Of a stretch of 64,000 nt of DNA, positions 1 to 7,898 are shown piece by piece. Position 1 is the stretch's first letter, and the number at the start of each line of letters is the position of its first letter. Made by a program: the position numbers and the translations under genes. This DNA is from Mesorhizobium loti (GTDB lineage: Bacteria > Pseudomonadota > Alphaproteobacteria > Rhizobiales > Rhizobiaceae): assembly GCF_013170705.1 (NCBI RefSeq), contig NZ_CP033334.1, forward strand, positions 5,309,501-5,373,500, written 5' to 3'. The notes under the pieces are model-generated. The model saw only the letters and a program-made list of their open reading frames with translations, made no database searches and had not been told where the DNA came from.

Positions 1-259
1 AGGAAATCTGGCGGCGTTTGGTCTCTTTCGGCTCCTCGACCCGGAAGGCAAGCCCTTCCTTTTCGGCGTAAGCCACGGCCTCTTCCCGCGTGTCGAAGGT
101 GAGCCTGATCTGGCTTCTCATATCCCCAGAGGTCGTATAGCCCATCAGGGGATCGATCTTCTTGCGCATCTCGGGATCGAATTCCAGCACCCAGTGGCCG
201 GTCTTTGCCTTACCGGACTGCATCGCGGTTTTGGCTGGGCTGAAAATGCGCGCGGACAT
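1..259 (-). CDS. Complex I accessory subunit, NDUFS4-like (3' end outside window)
   Basis: The reading frame starts at an ATG (259) and runs leftward off the window, giving 86 visible residues. It begins MSARIFSPAKTAMQSGKAKT and then shows the GHWVLEF...DPLMGYTTSGDM segment typical of the ETC complex I subunit family (18-kDa NDUFS4 homologue), followed by a Lys/Arg-rich end. In alphaproteobacteria and mitochondria this small soluble protein is a peripheral accessory subunit of the membrane-bound NADH:ubiquinone oxidoreductase, with no redox centre of its own. It is encoded apart from the nuo operon, as appears to be the case here. The family is about 100 residues, so only the last dozen or so residues should be missing. 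Family assignment is from motif recognition. Confidence 0.85.
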   Translation of the reverse strand, partial: MSARIFSPAKTAMQSGKAKTGHWVLEFDPEMRKKIDPLMGYTTSGDMRSQIRLTFDTREEAVAYAEKEGLAFRVEEPKETKRRQIS

Positions 260-383
260 GGCCACCTCATTGTTGTGCAAGGCAGCATCGCCGCCCTTTG
301 CCCGTCATTACTGCGCAATGCGCATGGCGGCAAGGTTTTTGCACTTGCCATGCAGCACCGAAATGAATAGGCAACAGACCGTT

Positions 384-460
<77 letters not shown>

Positions 461-946
461 TCCCTTTCGAAAAGTGCGGTATCGATAGCCATTGGCGTCA
501 TCGAATGGCTATCTTGGTCGCTTCCGGCCGTGGGCCTTGCTGCGACGGTTTCCGGTGCGAATCTGAAGACGGCAGCAACTGGAGCACTGCAAAAATGGCG
601 GGAAACGACAGCCGTGGCGGCTCGGAATGGTCGCGGCCGCTGAACAGGAGACCGGTCGATGCATTTGAAGGTAAGCTCGCCGGGCGAGAACCCCAACAAC
701 CTCATTCCCGGCGAGCCTACAACCTGATTTGGAACGCAATCAGGACCGGGGTCAGCCGGCAACCTCGCGCTGCAAGATGGATGCCAGCTGTTATTTCCCA
801 AAATGGGACACGCTTCGCGTTCGCCGCCGTCTGAACACCGAGTCACCCCGAGCGCGTTGCGTCAAAACAGATCTATCCGGCCCGCTCAATGTCACTGTCT
901 GTGCATGTCGTGTCCCAACACCAAGGGCAACCCTGGGCGACATGCG
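461..946. other. Intergenic stretch after tRNA-Pro, no gene seen
   Basis: No reading frame here has a convincing start, codon pattern or recognisable protein. It lies between the 3' end of tRNA-Pro and the stop of hdaA. The only structured element I see is the inverted repeat at 675-716. Confidence 0.6.
675..716. repeat. 10-bp perfect inverted repeat with 22-nt loop
   Basis: GCTCGCCGGG at 675-684 is the exact reverse complement of CCCGGCGAGC at 707-716. No T-tract follows on either side, so it is not a standard intrinsic terminator. It could end tRNA transcription or the leftward hdaA transcript, or be a chance G+C-rich palindrome. Confidence 0.4.
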
Positions 947-1651
947 TCAAATCTCGAACGCGCCCTGCCCTTCGTCCATGGCGCTGACCGCTTCCGCCGC
1001 CAGCGCCCGCGTGATCGGCGTCTTGCGCTCGAGCGCGGTGCGGTCCAGCCGCTCCACCACGCGCATTGCGGTCGCCAGCGAGCGCTCGATGCGCCGCACC
1101 AGATACTGCACGACATGCGGCTCGACCTCGACCTGACGGTCAGCGAACAGCTTGGTTATGACGCCGGCGAGGAGGAGATCATCCGGCTCGTGGATTTCGA
1201 CCGTCGCCGCCGCTTTCAGCCGCGAGGCAAGATCGGGCAGGGAAACACCCCAGGCCGACGGAAAACGGCGCGCCGTCAACAGCAGCGTCGAGCCGGCGCC
1301 ACGCACCGCATTGATCAGATGGAACAGGCCTTGCTCGTCGATCGCGCCGGTATCGACATCGTCGATCAGCACCGGCCGGGCGCCAAGGTTCGCGATGCCG
1401 TCGCCAATGCGCCCGGCATTCACGGCCAGCGCGTTGGCGCGCGCGCGCCAGATGGCAGCCAGATGCGTCTTGCCGGAGCCGGCGGGACCTGCCAGCACCA
1501 CCACCGGCGCGGGCCAGTCCGGCCAACGGTCGACCAGCGCCGCCGCCTGGTTGTTGGTGCCGGAGACGACAAGTTCGTCGCGCGAATAGCCGGTGCCATG
1601 GCCGAGATCGAGCGGCAGCTGGCGTGGCGGATCGGTTCGCTGAGCGGTCAC
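947..1651 (-). CDS. hdaA: HdaA-type DnaA-inactivating AAA+ protein
   Basis: This 234-residue protein resembles the DnaA ATPase core without its DNA-binding domain, as in Hda/HdaA, which with the loaded sliding clamp stimulates ATP hydrolysis by DnaA to prevent re-initiation. The N-terminus carries QLPLDLG (residues 11-17), matching the clamp-binding motif of Hda. Walker A GPAGSGKT is at 55-62 and a Walker-B-like LIDDVD follows. I chose the GTG at 1651 because it sits directly after the stop of the upstream AI-2E gene (1653-1655); the longer open frame would overlap that gene by about 150 bp. It is the last gene of the leftward unit that starts near 3465. Confidence 0.88.
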   Translation of the reverse strand: MTAQRTDPPRQLPLDLGHGTGYSRDELVVSGTNNQAAALVDRWPDWPAPVVVLAGPAGSGKTHLAAIWRARANALAVNAGRIGDGIANLGARPVLIDDVDTGAIDEQGLFHLINAVRGAGSTLLLTARRFPSAWGVSLPDLASRLKAAATVEIHEPDDLLLAGVITKLFADRQVEVEPHVVQYLVRRIERSLATAMRVVERLDRTALERKTPITRALAAEAVSAMDEGQGAFEI

Positions 1652-1652
1652 T

Positions 1653-2855
1653 TCAGCGACGCGGCTGCGTGCGGTGGCCGCCGCCGCGATCGGCCGGCAG
1701 CGGCGGCAAGGTCTCGGTCGCGCGGCCCTTGTAGAGCGGCGATTCGAGATAGCGGGCAATGGCAAAGCGCACCAGAACCGCGACGGCAGCGGAAGCCGGA
1801 ACGGCAATCAGCAGGCCGACAAAGCCGAACAACGCGCCGAAGGCGAACAGCGCGAACATCAGCCATACCGGATGCAGGCCGACGCTTTTGCCGACCAGCC
1901 TGGGCTGCAGGATGTTGCCTTCGATGAACTGGCCGATGAAGAAGACCACAGCGACGGCAACGATCATCGTCCAATCCGGCCAGAACTGGACGAAGGCGAC
2001 GCCGACGGCCAGCACCAGCCCGGTCAGCGAGCCGACATAGGGGATGAAGGAGATCAGCCCGGCGAACAGGCCTATGAGGATCGCAAAATTCAGTCCGGTC
2101 AGCGTCAGGCCGGTGGCGTACATGGCGCCCAGCACCAGACAGAGCGTGCCCTGGCCGCGCACAAAGCCGGCGGTCGCGGTGTTGATGTCACGCGCGATGG
2201 CGCGCACGGTCGCGACGTTGTCACGCGGCACCCAGCTGTCGATGACCGCCACCATGCGGTCCCAGTCGAGCAGCATGTAGAAGGCAACGACCGGCGTCAC
2301 CACGAACAGGCTGACCACCGAGACCAGTGCCATGCCGGAACTCCACAGCGAAGTGAACACGGTGGTGATCAGGCCAAAGCCCGAGGTCAGCAGCGAATTC
2401 AGCCCGTCACGCAAGCCATTGGCATTGACGCCGAACCTCTGCTCCAGCCATTTCGGATCAAAGGAGGTGATCAGGCTCTGCAGCCGGGTGAGATATTCCG
2501 GCAGCTTGCCGGCGAAATCGGCCATCTGCGTCGCCAGCACCGGAATGAGGATGACGAAGGCCAATACCAGCACGATGAGGAAGGTGATGAGGATGACCAC
2601 AGTCGCCATGAAGCGGGACAGGCCGAGCCGCTGCAGCCGGTCGGCGACCGGGTCAAGGAAATAGGCGAGCACCATGCCGGCGACGAAAGGCAGCAGGATG
2701 GCGCTGAAGACATAGAGGAAAAGCGCCAGGATCGCCGCGCCGGCCAGCCAGAAGAAGATCTGGCGGCGGAACGCGGAGGACGCGGCAAGATCGGCAGCCG
2801 CGGCCTCGATCACTGCCGCTTCTTTCTCAGATGTCCGGATTGGAGCTTTCGCCAT
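1653..2855 (-). CDS. AI-2E family (PerM/YdiK-like) membrane transporter
   Basis: A 400-residue integral membrane protein with about seven or eight hydrophobic helices. A pair near residues 35-75 ([20 protein letters not shown] and the following [15 protein letters not shown]) is followed by a long soluble loop (about 110-150) and a C-terminal helical bundle with the family-typical IPYVGSLTG and [19 protein letters not shown] motifs. Members export small molecules or ions; the name derives from the E. coli AI-2 exporter TqsA, but most homologues have no proven substrate. The gene overlaps the upstream CDP-alcohol phosphatidyltransferase by 29 bp and its stop nearly touches the hdaA start, so the three genes are probably co-transcribed. 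Its ATG at 2855 is well placed. Confidence 0.9.
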   Translation of the reverse strand: MAKAPIRTSEKEAAVIEAAAADLAASSAFRRQIFFWLAGAAILALFLYVFSAILLPFVAGMVLAYFLDPVADRLQRLGLSRFMATVVILITFLIVLVLAFVILIPVLATQMADFAGKLPEYLTRLQSLITSFDPKWLEQRFGVNANGLRDGLNSLLTSGFGLITTVFTSLWSSGMALVSVVSLFVVTPVVAFYMLLDWDRMVAVIDSWVPRDNVATVRAIARDINTATAGFVRGQGTLCLVLGAMYATGLTLTGLNFAILIGLFAGLISFIPYVGSLTGLVLAVGVAFVQFWPDWTMIVAVAVVFFIGQFIEGNILQPRLVGKSVGLHPVWLMFALFAFGALFGFVGLLIAVPASAAVAVLVRFAIARYLESPLYKGRATETLPPLPADRGGGHRTQPRR

Positions 2856-3465
2856 AGCCGCTCATATGCCTCAGCCAAGCCACGAGATAGGCTGCGGCCG
2901 AAGCTACGGTCAAGACCCCGGACAGCAATATGAGGACCTGCCGCAGAGGGTCGAGGCGCACGGCAAAGGCGAGTTCGCCCAGCACAACCGCCGCCAGCAC
3001 GATCTGGATGGCGGTATTGGCCTTCGATACCAGAAACGGCTTTATCTCGACGGGATGAGCCATCACCGTGGACAACAGGATCGCGCAGACGATCAGCGCA
3101 TCGCGCGATACCATTGTGACGACCAGCCACAGCGGCAACTGCCCGGTGAAGCCCATGACGACGAACACCGAAACCAGAAGCAGCTTGTCGGCCATCGGAT
3201 CGAGATAGGCACCAAGCCTGGACTGCTGGTTGAAACGGCGTGCGATAAAGCCATCGACACCATCCGACACGCCGGCAATGACGAAACCGGCAAAGGCCCA
3301 GTCCCAGCGCGCCTGCAGCATGGCCAGCACCACGGCAGGCACCAGAACAAGGCGCAGGATGCTGATCAGGTTGGGGATGGTCAACGTGTTGTCCCGCCAT
3401 ATTCCCTTTTCCGGATAGATGAGGGAGACGGAAGGGCGACACAAGGGAGAAGCAGTCCGTTCCAA
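2827..3465 (-). CDS. CDP-alcohol phosphatidyltransferase family protein
   Basis: An integral membrane enzyme that would transfer a phosphatidyl group from CDP-diacylglycerol to an alcohol in phospholipid synthesis. The diagnostic D-G-x2-A-R-x8-G-x3-D-x3-D signature is present in full (DGFIARR ... [10 protein letters not shown]), and several hydrophobic helices follow. It resembles PgsA, and a second, more canonical PgsA is encoded at 34787-35383, so this copy may use another alcohol acceptor. The start is uncertain. The longest frame begins with TTG at 3465, whereas family alignment would favour the TTG at 3384, giving an N-terminus that reads [10 protein letters not shown] right after the start. 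It is first in a leftward unit with the AI-2E gene and hdaA, divergent from purM. Confidence 0.87.
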   Translation of the reverse strand: MERTASPLCRPSVSLIYPEKGIWRDNTLTIPNLISILRLVLVPAVVLAMLQARWDWAFAGFVIAGVSDGVDGFIARRFNQQSRLGAYLDPMADKLLLVSVFVVMGFTGQLPLWLVVTMVSRDALIVCAILLSTVMAHPVEIKPFLVSKANTAIQIVLAAVVLGELAFAVRLDPLRQVLILLSGVLTVASAAAYLVAWLRHMSGYGESSNPDI

Positions 3466-3594
3466 GCGCGGGCGTCATGCAGGATGCCAGGCTATCCACC
3501 TTTTTGTCAGGCCAAATGGCGCTCGGTTCCGCCGTTATCCTTGCGGACCGAAACCGTTCATGCGAAGAGCCCGCAAACGAGCAGGAAAATTGTG

Positions 3595-4704
3595 ATGAGC
3601 AAGCGCGAAACTGGCCAGCACAAAACGGGCCAGTCCAAAACGAGCAAGCGCAGGAACGGGCTCACCTATGCCGAGGCCGGCGTCGATATCGATGCCGGCA
3701 ATCTCATGGTCGAGAAGATCAAGCCGCTGGTGCGCGCGACGCGCCGGCCGGGCGCGGATGGCGAGATCGGCGGTTTCGGCGGCCTGTTCGACCTCAAGGC
3801 CGCCGGCTTCACCGATCCGGTGCTGGTCGCCGCCAATGACGGCGTCGGTACGAAGCTCAAGATCGCCATCGATGCCGGCAAGCACGACACGATCGGCATC
3901 GACCTCGTCGCCATGTGCGTCAACGACATCGTCGTGCAGGGCGCGGAACCGCTGTTCTTCCTCGATTATTTCGCCACCGGCAAGCTCGACCCCGACCAGG
4001 GTGCGGCGATCGTCGGCGGCATTGCCGAAGGTTGCCGTCAGGCCGGCTGCGCGCTGATCGGCGGCGAGACGGCGGAAATGCCAGGCATGTATCACGGCAA
4101 GGATTATGACCTCGCCGGCTTTGCCGTGGGCGCGGCCGAACGTGGCCAGCTTTTGCCCACGGACGACATTGTCGAAGGCGATGTGCTGCTCGGCCTCGCC
4201 TCCTCCGGCCTGCATTCGAACGGTTTCTCGCTGGTGCGCCGCATCGTCGCCGCCAGCGGCCTGGCGTGGAGCGATCCGGCGCCATTCAACGACGAGGCGA
4301 CGCTGGCCGAAGCGCTGCTCGAACCGACCCGCATCTATGTCAAATCGATCCTCAAGGCCATCCGCAACACGCATGGCATCAAGGCGCTGGCCCACATCAC
4401 CGGTGGCGGCTTCCCGGAAAACATCCCGCGTGTGCTGCCCAAGGATTTTTCGGCCGAGCTCGATCTCGAAGCGATCGACGTCCCGCCGGTGTTCTCGTGG
4501 CTGGCCAAGACCGGCGGCGTGGCGCCGGAAGAGATGATGCGCACCTTCAATTGCGGCGTCGGCATGATCCTGGCCGTCGCGTCCGGCCAGGCGGCACAGG
4601 TCGCCGCCGTGCTGCAGGAGGCCGGCGAGACGGTGACGCCGATCGGCCGCATCGTGCCGCGCCGCGACGCCGGCGTCATCTATCGGGGCTCGATCGGCCT
4701 ATGA
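3595..4704 (+). CDS. purM: Phosphoribosylformylglycinamidine cyclo-ligase
   Basis: PurM (AIR synthetase, 369 residues) closes the imidazole ring of AIR from FGAM with ATP in de novo purine synthesis, in the cytoplasm. Seen in the sequence are [14 protein letters not shown], the GGFGGLFDL segment, the [11 protein letters not shown]/substrate loop and [11 protein letters not shown]. The frame is open far upstream, but the ATG at 3595 with an upstream AGGAAA matches the usual N-terminus. Residues 4-22 are unusually rich in Lys, Gln and Thr and lie before the conserved part. The stop overlaps the purN start by ATGA, so translation of the two is coupled. Confidence 0.97.
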   Translation: MSKRETGQHKTGQSKTSKRRNGLTYAEAGVDIDAGNLMVEKIKPLVRATRRPGADGEIGGFGGLFDLKAAGFTDPVLVAANDGVGTKLKIAIDAGKHDTIGIDLVAMCVNDIVVQGAEPLFFLDYFATGKLDPDQGAAIVGGIAEGCRQAGCALIGGETAEMPGMYHGKDYDLAGFAVGAAERGQLLPTDDIVEGDVLLGLASSGLHSNGFSLVRRIVAASGLAWSDPAPFNDEATLAEALLEPTRIYVKSILKAIRNTHGIKALAHITGGGFPENIPRVLPKDFSAELDLEAIDVPPVFSWLAKTGGVAPEEMMRTFNCGVGMILAVASGQAAQVAAVLQEAGETVTPIGRIVPRRDAGVIYRGSIGL

Positions 4705-5408
4705 GCAGAAAACGCACAGTCGTCCTGATATCGGGGCGCGGCTCCAACATGACCGCGCTGATCGCCGCTGCCAGCGACCCGGCCTTTCCGGCCGAGATCG
4801 TCGGCGTCATCTCCGACAAGGCGGACGCCGCCGGCCTCGGCATCGCCAAGGCGCGCGGCATCGCCACGCAGGTCATTACCCGCGCCGACCATGGCAGCAA
4901 GCAGGCGCATGACGCGGCGATCGACGCGGCGCTCAAGGCCTTCAATGCCGAGATCGTGGCGCTGGCCGGCTACATGCGCATCCTCACATCAGGCTTCGTC
5001 CAGAAATGGCAGGGTCGCATGATCAACATCCACCCTGCCCTGCTGCCTGCGTTCAAGGGCCTCGACACCCATGCGCGCGCGCTGGCCGCCGGCCTGCGCA
5101 TCCATGGCTGCACCGTGCATTTCGTCACATCCGAGATGGATGACGGGCCGATCATCGCGCAGGCGGCCGTGCCGGTAATGGTCGGCGACAATGCCGATAC
5201 GCTGGCCGCCCGGGTGCTGAAGGCCGAGCACCGGCTTTATCCGCTGGCGCTCGGACTGGTCGCCGAGGGCAAGGCGCGCATGGAGGGCGGGCGCACGGTG
5301 CTTGCCCACTTTGCCGATGACGCCGACAACGGCACCTCGGTGGTGATGGCGCCCGATCCGCTGCGCGAGGAAGCCGACCTGGAACACCTGGCGCGGATCA
5401 CGCCATGA
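4701..5408 (+). CDS. purN: Phosphoribosylglycinamide formyltransferase
   Basis: PurN (235 residues) transfers a formyl group from 10-formyl-tetrahydrofolate to GAR, the third step of purine synthesis. The phosphate-binding SGRGSNM loop is near the N-terminus, and the catalytic triad Asn109, His111 and Asp147 can be placed by comparison with E. coli PurN (106/108/144), in [13 protein letters not shown] and [11 protein letters not shown]. It starts inside the stop of purM (ATGA overlap). The C-terminal 20 or so residues extend past the E. coli protein, which is common in rhizobial versions. Confidence 0.96.
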   Translation: MSRKRTVVLISGRGSNMTALIAAASDPAFPAEIVGVISDKADAAGLGIAKARGIATQVITRADHGSKQAHDAAIDAALKAFNAEIVALAGYMRILTSGFVQKWQGRMINIHPALLPAFKGLDTHARALAAGLRIHGCTVHFVTSEMDDGPIIAQAAVPVMVGDNADTLAARVLKAEHRLYPLALGLVAEGKARMEGGRTVLAHFADDADNGTSVVMAPDPLREEADLEHLARITP

Positions 5409-5423
5409 GCCGAGAGTGCGGCG

Positions 5424-5933
5424 ATGAGACAACTTCTTCTCCTGCGCCACGCCAAATCGAGCTGGGACGACCCTGACCTCGATGATTTCGACCGGCCGCT
5501 CGCCGAGCGCGGATTGAAGGCGGCGCGATTGATGGGGCGGGAGCTCGCGGCGCGCGCCTGGCTGCCGGATGAGGTGCTGGTGTCGTCGGCGCTGCGCACC
5601 CGCGACACGTGGCGATTGGTGGCCGCGAAGTTGCCCGTGCATCCACGGGTCGTGTTTGCCCAACCTCTCTACGAAGCTCCGGCTGCTGATATTCTGGGCC
5701 ATATCCATAAGGCCGACCCGTCGAGCGGCTGCCTGATGGCGGTTGGCCACAATCCTGGACTGGAGGACCTGGCAAAACAGCTCGCCGGTACGGGCTCGGT
5801 GGCCGAGGCGCGCAAGAGGCTCGAGGAAAAGTTCCCCACGGCAGCCCTCGCGCGCTTCGTCTTCGAGGGCGAGTGGTCCGACCTGTTGTCCGCGCGGCTG
5901 ACGCATTGCCTGCGCCCGAAGGATTTGGGCTAA
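5424..5933 (+). CDS. SixA-like phosphohistidine phosphatase (histidine phosphatase family)
   Basis: This 169-residue protein starts MRQLLLLRHAKSSW, with the catalytic RHA motif (Arg8-His9) of the histidine phosphatase superfamily. It has the second-half VGHNPGLEDLA motif that supplies the other active-site histidine. Relatives such as SixA remove phosphate from phosphohistidine in phosphotransfer proteins, but the substrate here cannot be read from sequence. It lies 15 bp after purN, so it may be transcribed with purMN, and converges on the first DUF680-like gene, with a long hairpin between them. Confidence 0.88.
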   Translation: MRQLLLLRHAKSSWDDPDLDDFDRPLAERGLKAARLMGRELAARAWLPDEVLVSSALRTRDTWRLVAAKLPVHPRVVFAQPLYEAPAADILGHIHKADPSSGCLMAVGHNPGLEDLAKQLAGTGSVAEARKRLEEKFPTAALARFVFEGEWSDLLSARLTHCLRPKDLG

Positions 5934-5947
5934 AAGCCCATGCCGGG

Positions 5948-5977
5948 CGAATGCGGCGGACAGGTCCGCCGCATTCG
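5948..5977. terminator. Strong hairpin between convergent genes
   Basis: A perfect 14-bp stem (CGAATGCGGCGGAC at 5948-5961 against 5964-5977) with a very small loop lies between the stop codons of the rightward SixA-like gene and the leftward DUF680-like gene. No T-run follows, so a bidirectional terminator or transcript-end protector is likely but not certain. Confidence 0.6.
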
Positions 5978-5982
5978 TACCC

Positions 5983-6225
5983 TCAGTTGCCCCAGATGCC
6001 CTGGCCGGATTCCGGCCAGTCGGTGGTGGCGGTCTTCATCTTGGCGTCGGCAGTCTTGTGCCCGGCCATATCCGTGTTCTTGACCGCGCCGGTGACGGCA
6101 TGATCGACGCCGGCAACCGAAGCAACCGGCTGGCTGGCATTGTCGGAGCCAAAGTGGTCGCTGCCGGCAAAGGCGCCGCCGGTCGCGAAGAGAAGAGCGA
6201 GGGCAGCGAGAGCAATCTTGTTCAT
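5983..6225 (-). CDS. Small exported DUF680-like protein (copy 1)
   Basis: An 80-residue protein with a clear Sec signal peptide (MNKIALAALALLFATGGAFA, cleavage after AFA), followed by GSDHFGSDN and a short polar body ending in ESGQGIWGN. The N-terminal core and the terminal GQGIWG motif are shared with copies 2 and 3 in this window. I recognise this as the DUF680 family, which I associate with Mesorhizobium; function unknown. The ATG at 6225 has AGGAG eight bases upstream. Its 5' leader (6242-6281) resembles the leaders of copies 2 and 4. The absence of cysteine or obvious domains suggests a small periplasmic peptide. Confidence 0.82.
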   Translation of the reverse strand: MNKIALAALALLFATGGAFAGSDHFGSDNASQPVASVAGVDHAVTGAVKNTDMAGHKTADAKMKTATTDWPESGQGIWGN

Positions 6226-6241
6226 TTCAATCTCCTGTTCA

Positions 6242-6281
6242 TCCGTTGGGCGGCGTCTTGGGAGGACGGTTCCGCTGAGGA
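6242..6281 (-). promoter_or_regulatory. DUF680 leader element, diverged copy
   Basis: In gene direction this segment carries TCCTCCCAAG and nearby GC-rich bases that match, with substitutions, the 47-bp leader repeated exactly in front of copies 2 and 4. It lies 17 to 56 bases upstream of the copy 1 start. The conserved CCTCC could base-pair with the Shine-Dalgarno AGGAG, but this is inference. Confidence 0.4.
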
Positions 6282-6382
6282 CAAGACCCGGTGCCACCCG
6301 GCTTTATTCCTGAACGCGGACGTTTTTTTCTGCCGGCTGGGCAGATTGGTTGGTCAAACCGAGGTCACCAGCCCTGTCGCAC

Positions 6383-6418
6383 AAAAAACAAGAGCGGCGG
6401 GCCAGGCCCACCGCTCTT
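6383..6418 (-). terminator. Rho-independent terminator of DUF680 copy 2
   Basis: Read leftward, a stem of about 13 bp (AAGAGCGG..GGGCC with GGCCCGCCGCTCTT, one mismatch) is followed by GTTTTTTG. A near-identical terminator follows copy 3 (7059-7095), showing that the gene and terminator were duplicated together. Confidence 0.85.
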
Positions 6419-6445
6419 TGTCTCGAAGCCTGCTTGAGCGTCGGC

Positions 6446-6679
6446 TCAGTTGCCCCAGATACCCTGGCCGGATTCCGGCTGGTTTGAATCGGGCGTCAGC
6501 TTGAAGCCGTGATGCTCGACCGGCTTGCGGATCGAAGCCGTGTGGCTGTAATCAATATTGCCAGCGGGCGCGGTAATTGCCGGCTGGTTGACGTTGTCCG
6601 AGCCATAATGGTCGCTGCCGGCGAAGGCGCTGCCCGTGGCAATGAGGATGGCGGCGGCGGTAAGTGCGATCTTGGTCAT
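6446..6679 (-). CDS. Small exported DUF680-like protein (copy 2)
   Basis: A 77-residue protein with signal peptide MTKIALTAAAILIATGSAFA, then GSDHYGSDNVNQPA and a C-terminus ESGQGIWGN identical to copy 1. The mature peptide is only about 57 residues, polar, with a His-containing middle (EHHGFK). Function unknown. The ATG at 6679 has a short spacing to GGAG in CCGGAGTAAAG. It has its own leader (6707-6753) and terminator (6383-6418), so it is a monocistronic unit. Confidence 0.83.
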   Translation of the reverse strand: MTKIALTAAAILIATGSAFAGSDHYGSDNVNQPAITAPAGNIDYSHTASIRKPVEHHGFKLTPDSNQPESGQGIWGN

Positions 6680-6706
6680 TTTCTTTACTCCGGTATTTCC
6701 AGTTCT

Positions 6707-6753
6707 GTCCGTCTAGTGGCGTGCCCTTGGGAGGAATTTCGCGTCGCTCGGAC
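6707..6753 (-). promoter_or_regulatory. 47-bp leader element of DUF680 copy 2, exactly repeated
   Basis: All 47 bases are identical to 7627-7673, at the same distance from the start codon (28 bases), while flanking sequence has diverged strongly. The element is bounded by GTCCG and CGGAC, so its ends can pair, and contains TTCCTCCC, which is complementary to the Shine-Dalgarno region of the gene. Conservation restricted to the leader suggests a functional RNA or DNA element rather than a mere recent duplication. Confidence 0.6.
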
Positions 6754-6962
6754 AGGCTGCAGGTGGTTTTTTCATTCGCCGACTTCCAATCACGAAGATG
6801 TTCCATCACGCACCGGATCGAGATGTCCGACCTCGGCCAAATCGTAGAACGACAACAATTTTACTGATCAATATCATATCGTTATAGGAACTCGCCCAAC
6901 GCATGGCACGGCGATTTGCTGAACCGGCGGCCCCATCCGCTCACGGCTCGTCAAGATAAGTT

Positions 6963-6976
6963 GAACCGATCGGTTC
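6963..6976. promoter_or_regulatory. Palindrome GAACCG-NN-CGGTTC, site 1
   Basis: GAACCGATCGGTTC is a perfect 14-bp palindrome, 284 bp upstream of copy 2. The same half-sites occur at 7885-7898, 287 bp upstream of copy 4. It looks like a dimeric-regulator operator; which protein binds is unknown. Confidence 0.45.
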
Positions 6977-7058
6977 GATTTCGATCAACCCCAATGTGAA
7001 CCGCTGGAGCCCTGCCTCCCTCATAACTCGATCGGCATTGGCACTTATCCCATTGCAC

Positions 7059-7095
7059 AAAAAACAAGAGCGGCGGGCCAAGCCCACCGCTCTTT
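7059..7095 (-). terminator. Rho-independent terminator of DUF680 copies 4 and 3
   Basis: Nearly identical to 6383-6418: stem AAGAGCGGTGGGC with its complement, followed on the minus strand by GTTTTTTG. It lies just downstream of copy 3, and no terminator separates copy 4 from copy 3, so the two probably share it. Confidence 0.85.
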
Positions 7096-7119
7096 GTCGT
7101 CTACCGTGGTTTGAAGGGA

Positions 7120-7347
7120 TTAACGGCCCCAGATGCCCTGGCCCGACTGAGCCGGCACGTTGGCATTGGCGTCGCCCTGTACCTTTACGGACTTGGCGAT
7201 CGAACCGGTATGCGTGTTGTCGACGTTGGAGATCGACTGGTTGGCAACCGGCTGGTTGACATTGTTGGAGCCATAATTGTCGCTGCCGGCAAAAGCGGTG
7301 CCCGTGGCAACAAGGATGGCAGCGGCGGTAAGAGCGATCTTGGTCAT
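7120..7347 (-). CDS. Small exported DUF680-like protein (copy 3)
   Basis: A 75-residue protein with signal peptide MTKIALTAAAILVATGTAFA and mature part GSDNYGSNNVNQPV ... SGQGIWGR. The signal peptide is identical to that of copy 4, so these two are the most recent duplicates. AGGAG lies upstream of the ATG at 7347. Only 47 bp separate it from copy 4, and it lacks the 47-bp leader, so it is probably second in a two-gene transcript. Function unknown. Confidence 0.82.
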   Translation of the reverse strand: MTKIALTAAAILVATGTAFAGSDNYGSNNVNQPVANQSISNVDNTHTGSIAKSVKVQGDANANVPAQSGQGIWGR

Positions 7348-7394
7348 TTTAAGTACTCCTGAATTGAAGGTCGGATTGAAATCGACAGTCGCGA

Positions 7395-7598
7395 TTAGCG
7401 GCCGAAGAGGTTACGGTCAGCGCCCTGCGGGGCCTGGGCCTGGACGGTTGCGGTCGACTTCGAGATCGAAGCGGTGACCGAATGGTCGACAGTGGCGGCG
7501 GGCTGGTTGACGTTGGCCGAGCCATAGTTGTCGCTGCCGGCAAAGGCGGTGCCCGTGGCAACGAGGATGGCGGCTGCTGTAAGAGCGATCTTGGTCAT
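7395..7598 (-). CDS. Small exported DUF680-like protein (copy 4)
   Basis: A 67-residue protein whose signal peptide equals that of copy 3. The mature part GSDNYGSANVNQPAATVDHS is followed by a Ser/Thr/Gln-rich body and ends in DRNLFGR instead of GQGIWGR, so the C-terminal motif is degenerate. The start ATG at 7598 is preceded by GGAGTAAAG. The exact leader 7627-7673 lies upstream. Function unknown. Confidence 0.8.
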   Translation of the reverse strand: MTKIALTAAAILVATGTAFAGSDNYGSANVNQPAATVDHSVTASISKSTATVQAQAPQGADRNLFGR

Positions 7599-7626
7599 TT
7601 TCTTTACTCCAGTATTTATCTGTCCT

Positions 7627-7673
7627 GTCCGTCTAGTGGCGTGCCCTTGGGAGGAATTTCGCGTCGCTCGGAC
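7627..7673 (-). promoter_or_regulatory. 47-bp leader element of DUF680 copy 4, exactly repeated
   Basis: Identical over 47 bases to 6707-6753 and equally spaced from its start codon. With the candidate promoter at 7738 it would lie inside the 5' untranslated RNA. Confidence 0.6.
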
Positions 7674-7737
7674 CACCCCGAAGTAGGGAATGCCTTTTGG
7701 GATTTCCAGTCGCCCCGGTCCTGCAGGACCTCGTTAT

Positions 7738-7762
7738 ATTATAGACGATGCATATTGCATCG
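7738..7762 (-). promoter_or_regulatory. Candidate promoter for DUF680 copy 4 with overlapping palindrome
   Basis: On the minus strand TATAAT occurs at 7743-7738. Immediately upstream is the perfect inverted repeat CGATGCA-ATA-TGCATCG (7762-7746), which would overlap the -35 to -10 spacer. This geometry suits a repressor-controlled promoter with a transcript of about 130 bases of leader. Only sequence inspection supports this. Confidence 0.4.
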
Positions 7763-7884
7763 CAGCGCACCAAATAAGAATTATTCAATTATTTCATTGC
7801 GTTAAACTCTTCCCCTCTGACGAGGGCCCAGTGATTCTGGAGGCCATTGTTCACCGTCTGCGGTACAATCTGTCAATCAGAACC

Positions 7885-7898
7885 GAACCGTTCGGTTC
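7885..7898. promoter_or_regulatory. Palindrome GAACCG-NN-CGGTTC, site 2
   Basis: GAACCGTTCGGTTC, same half-sites as 6963-6976. It is 287 bp upstream of DUF680 copy 4 and 181 bp upstream of the response regulator start, so it could control either. Confidence 0.45.

Noticed and set aside
505..834. Rightward 109-codon frame after the tRNA
   Set aside because: No ribosome binding site, atypical composition and no recognisable family; treated as noncoding.
1674..2933. Long rightward frame opposite the AI-2E gene (419 codons)
   Set aside because: It is the antisense shadow of a membrane protein gene, giving a Gln/His/Asp-rich nonsense protein.
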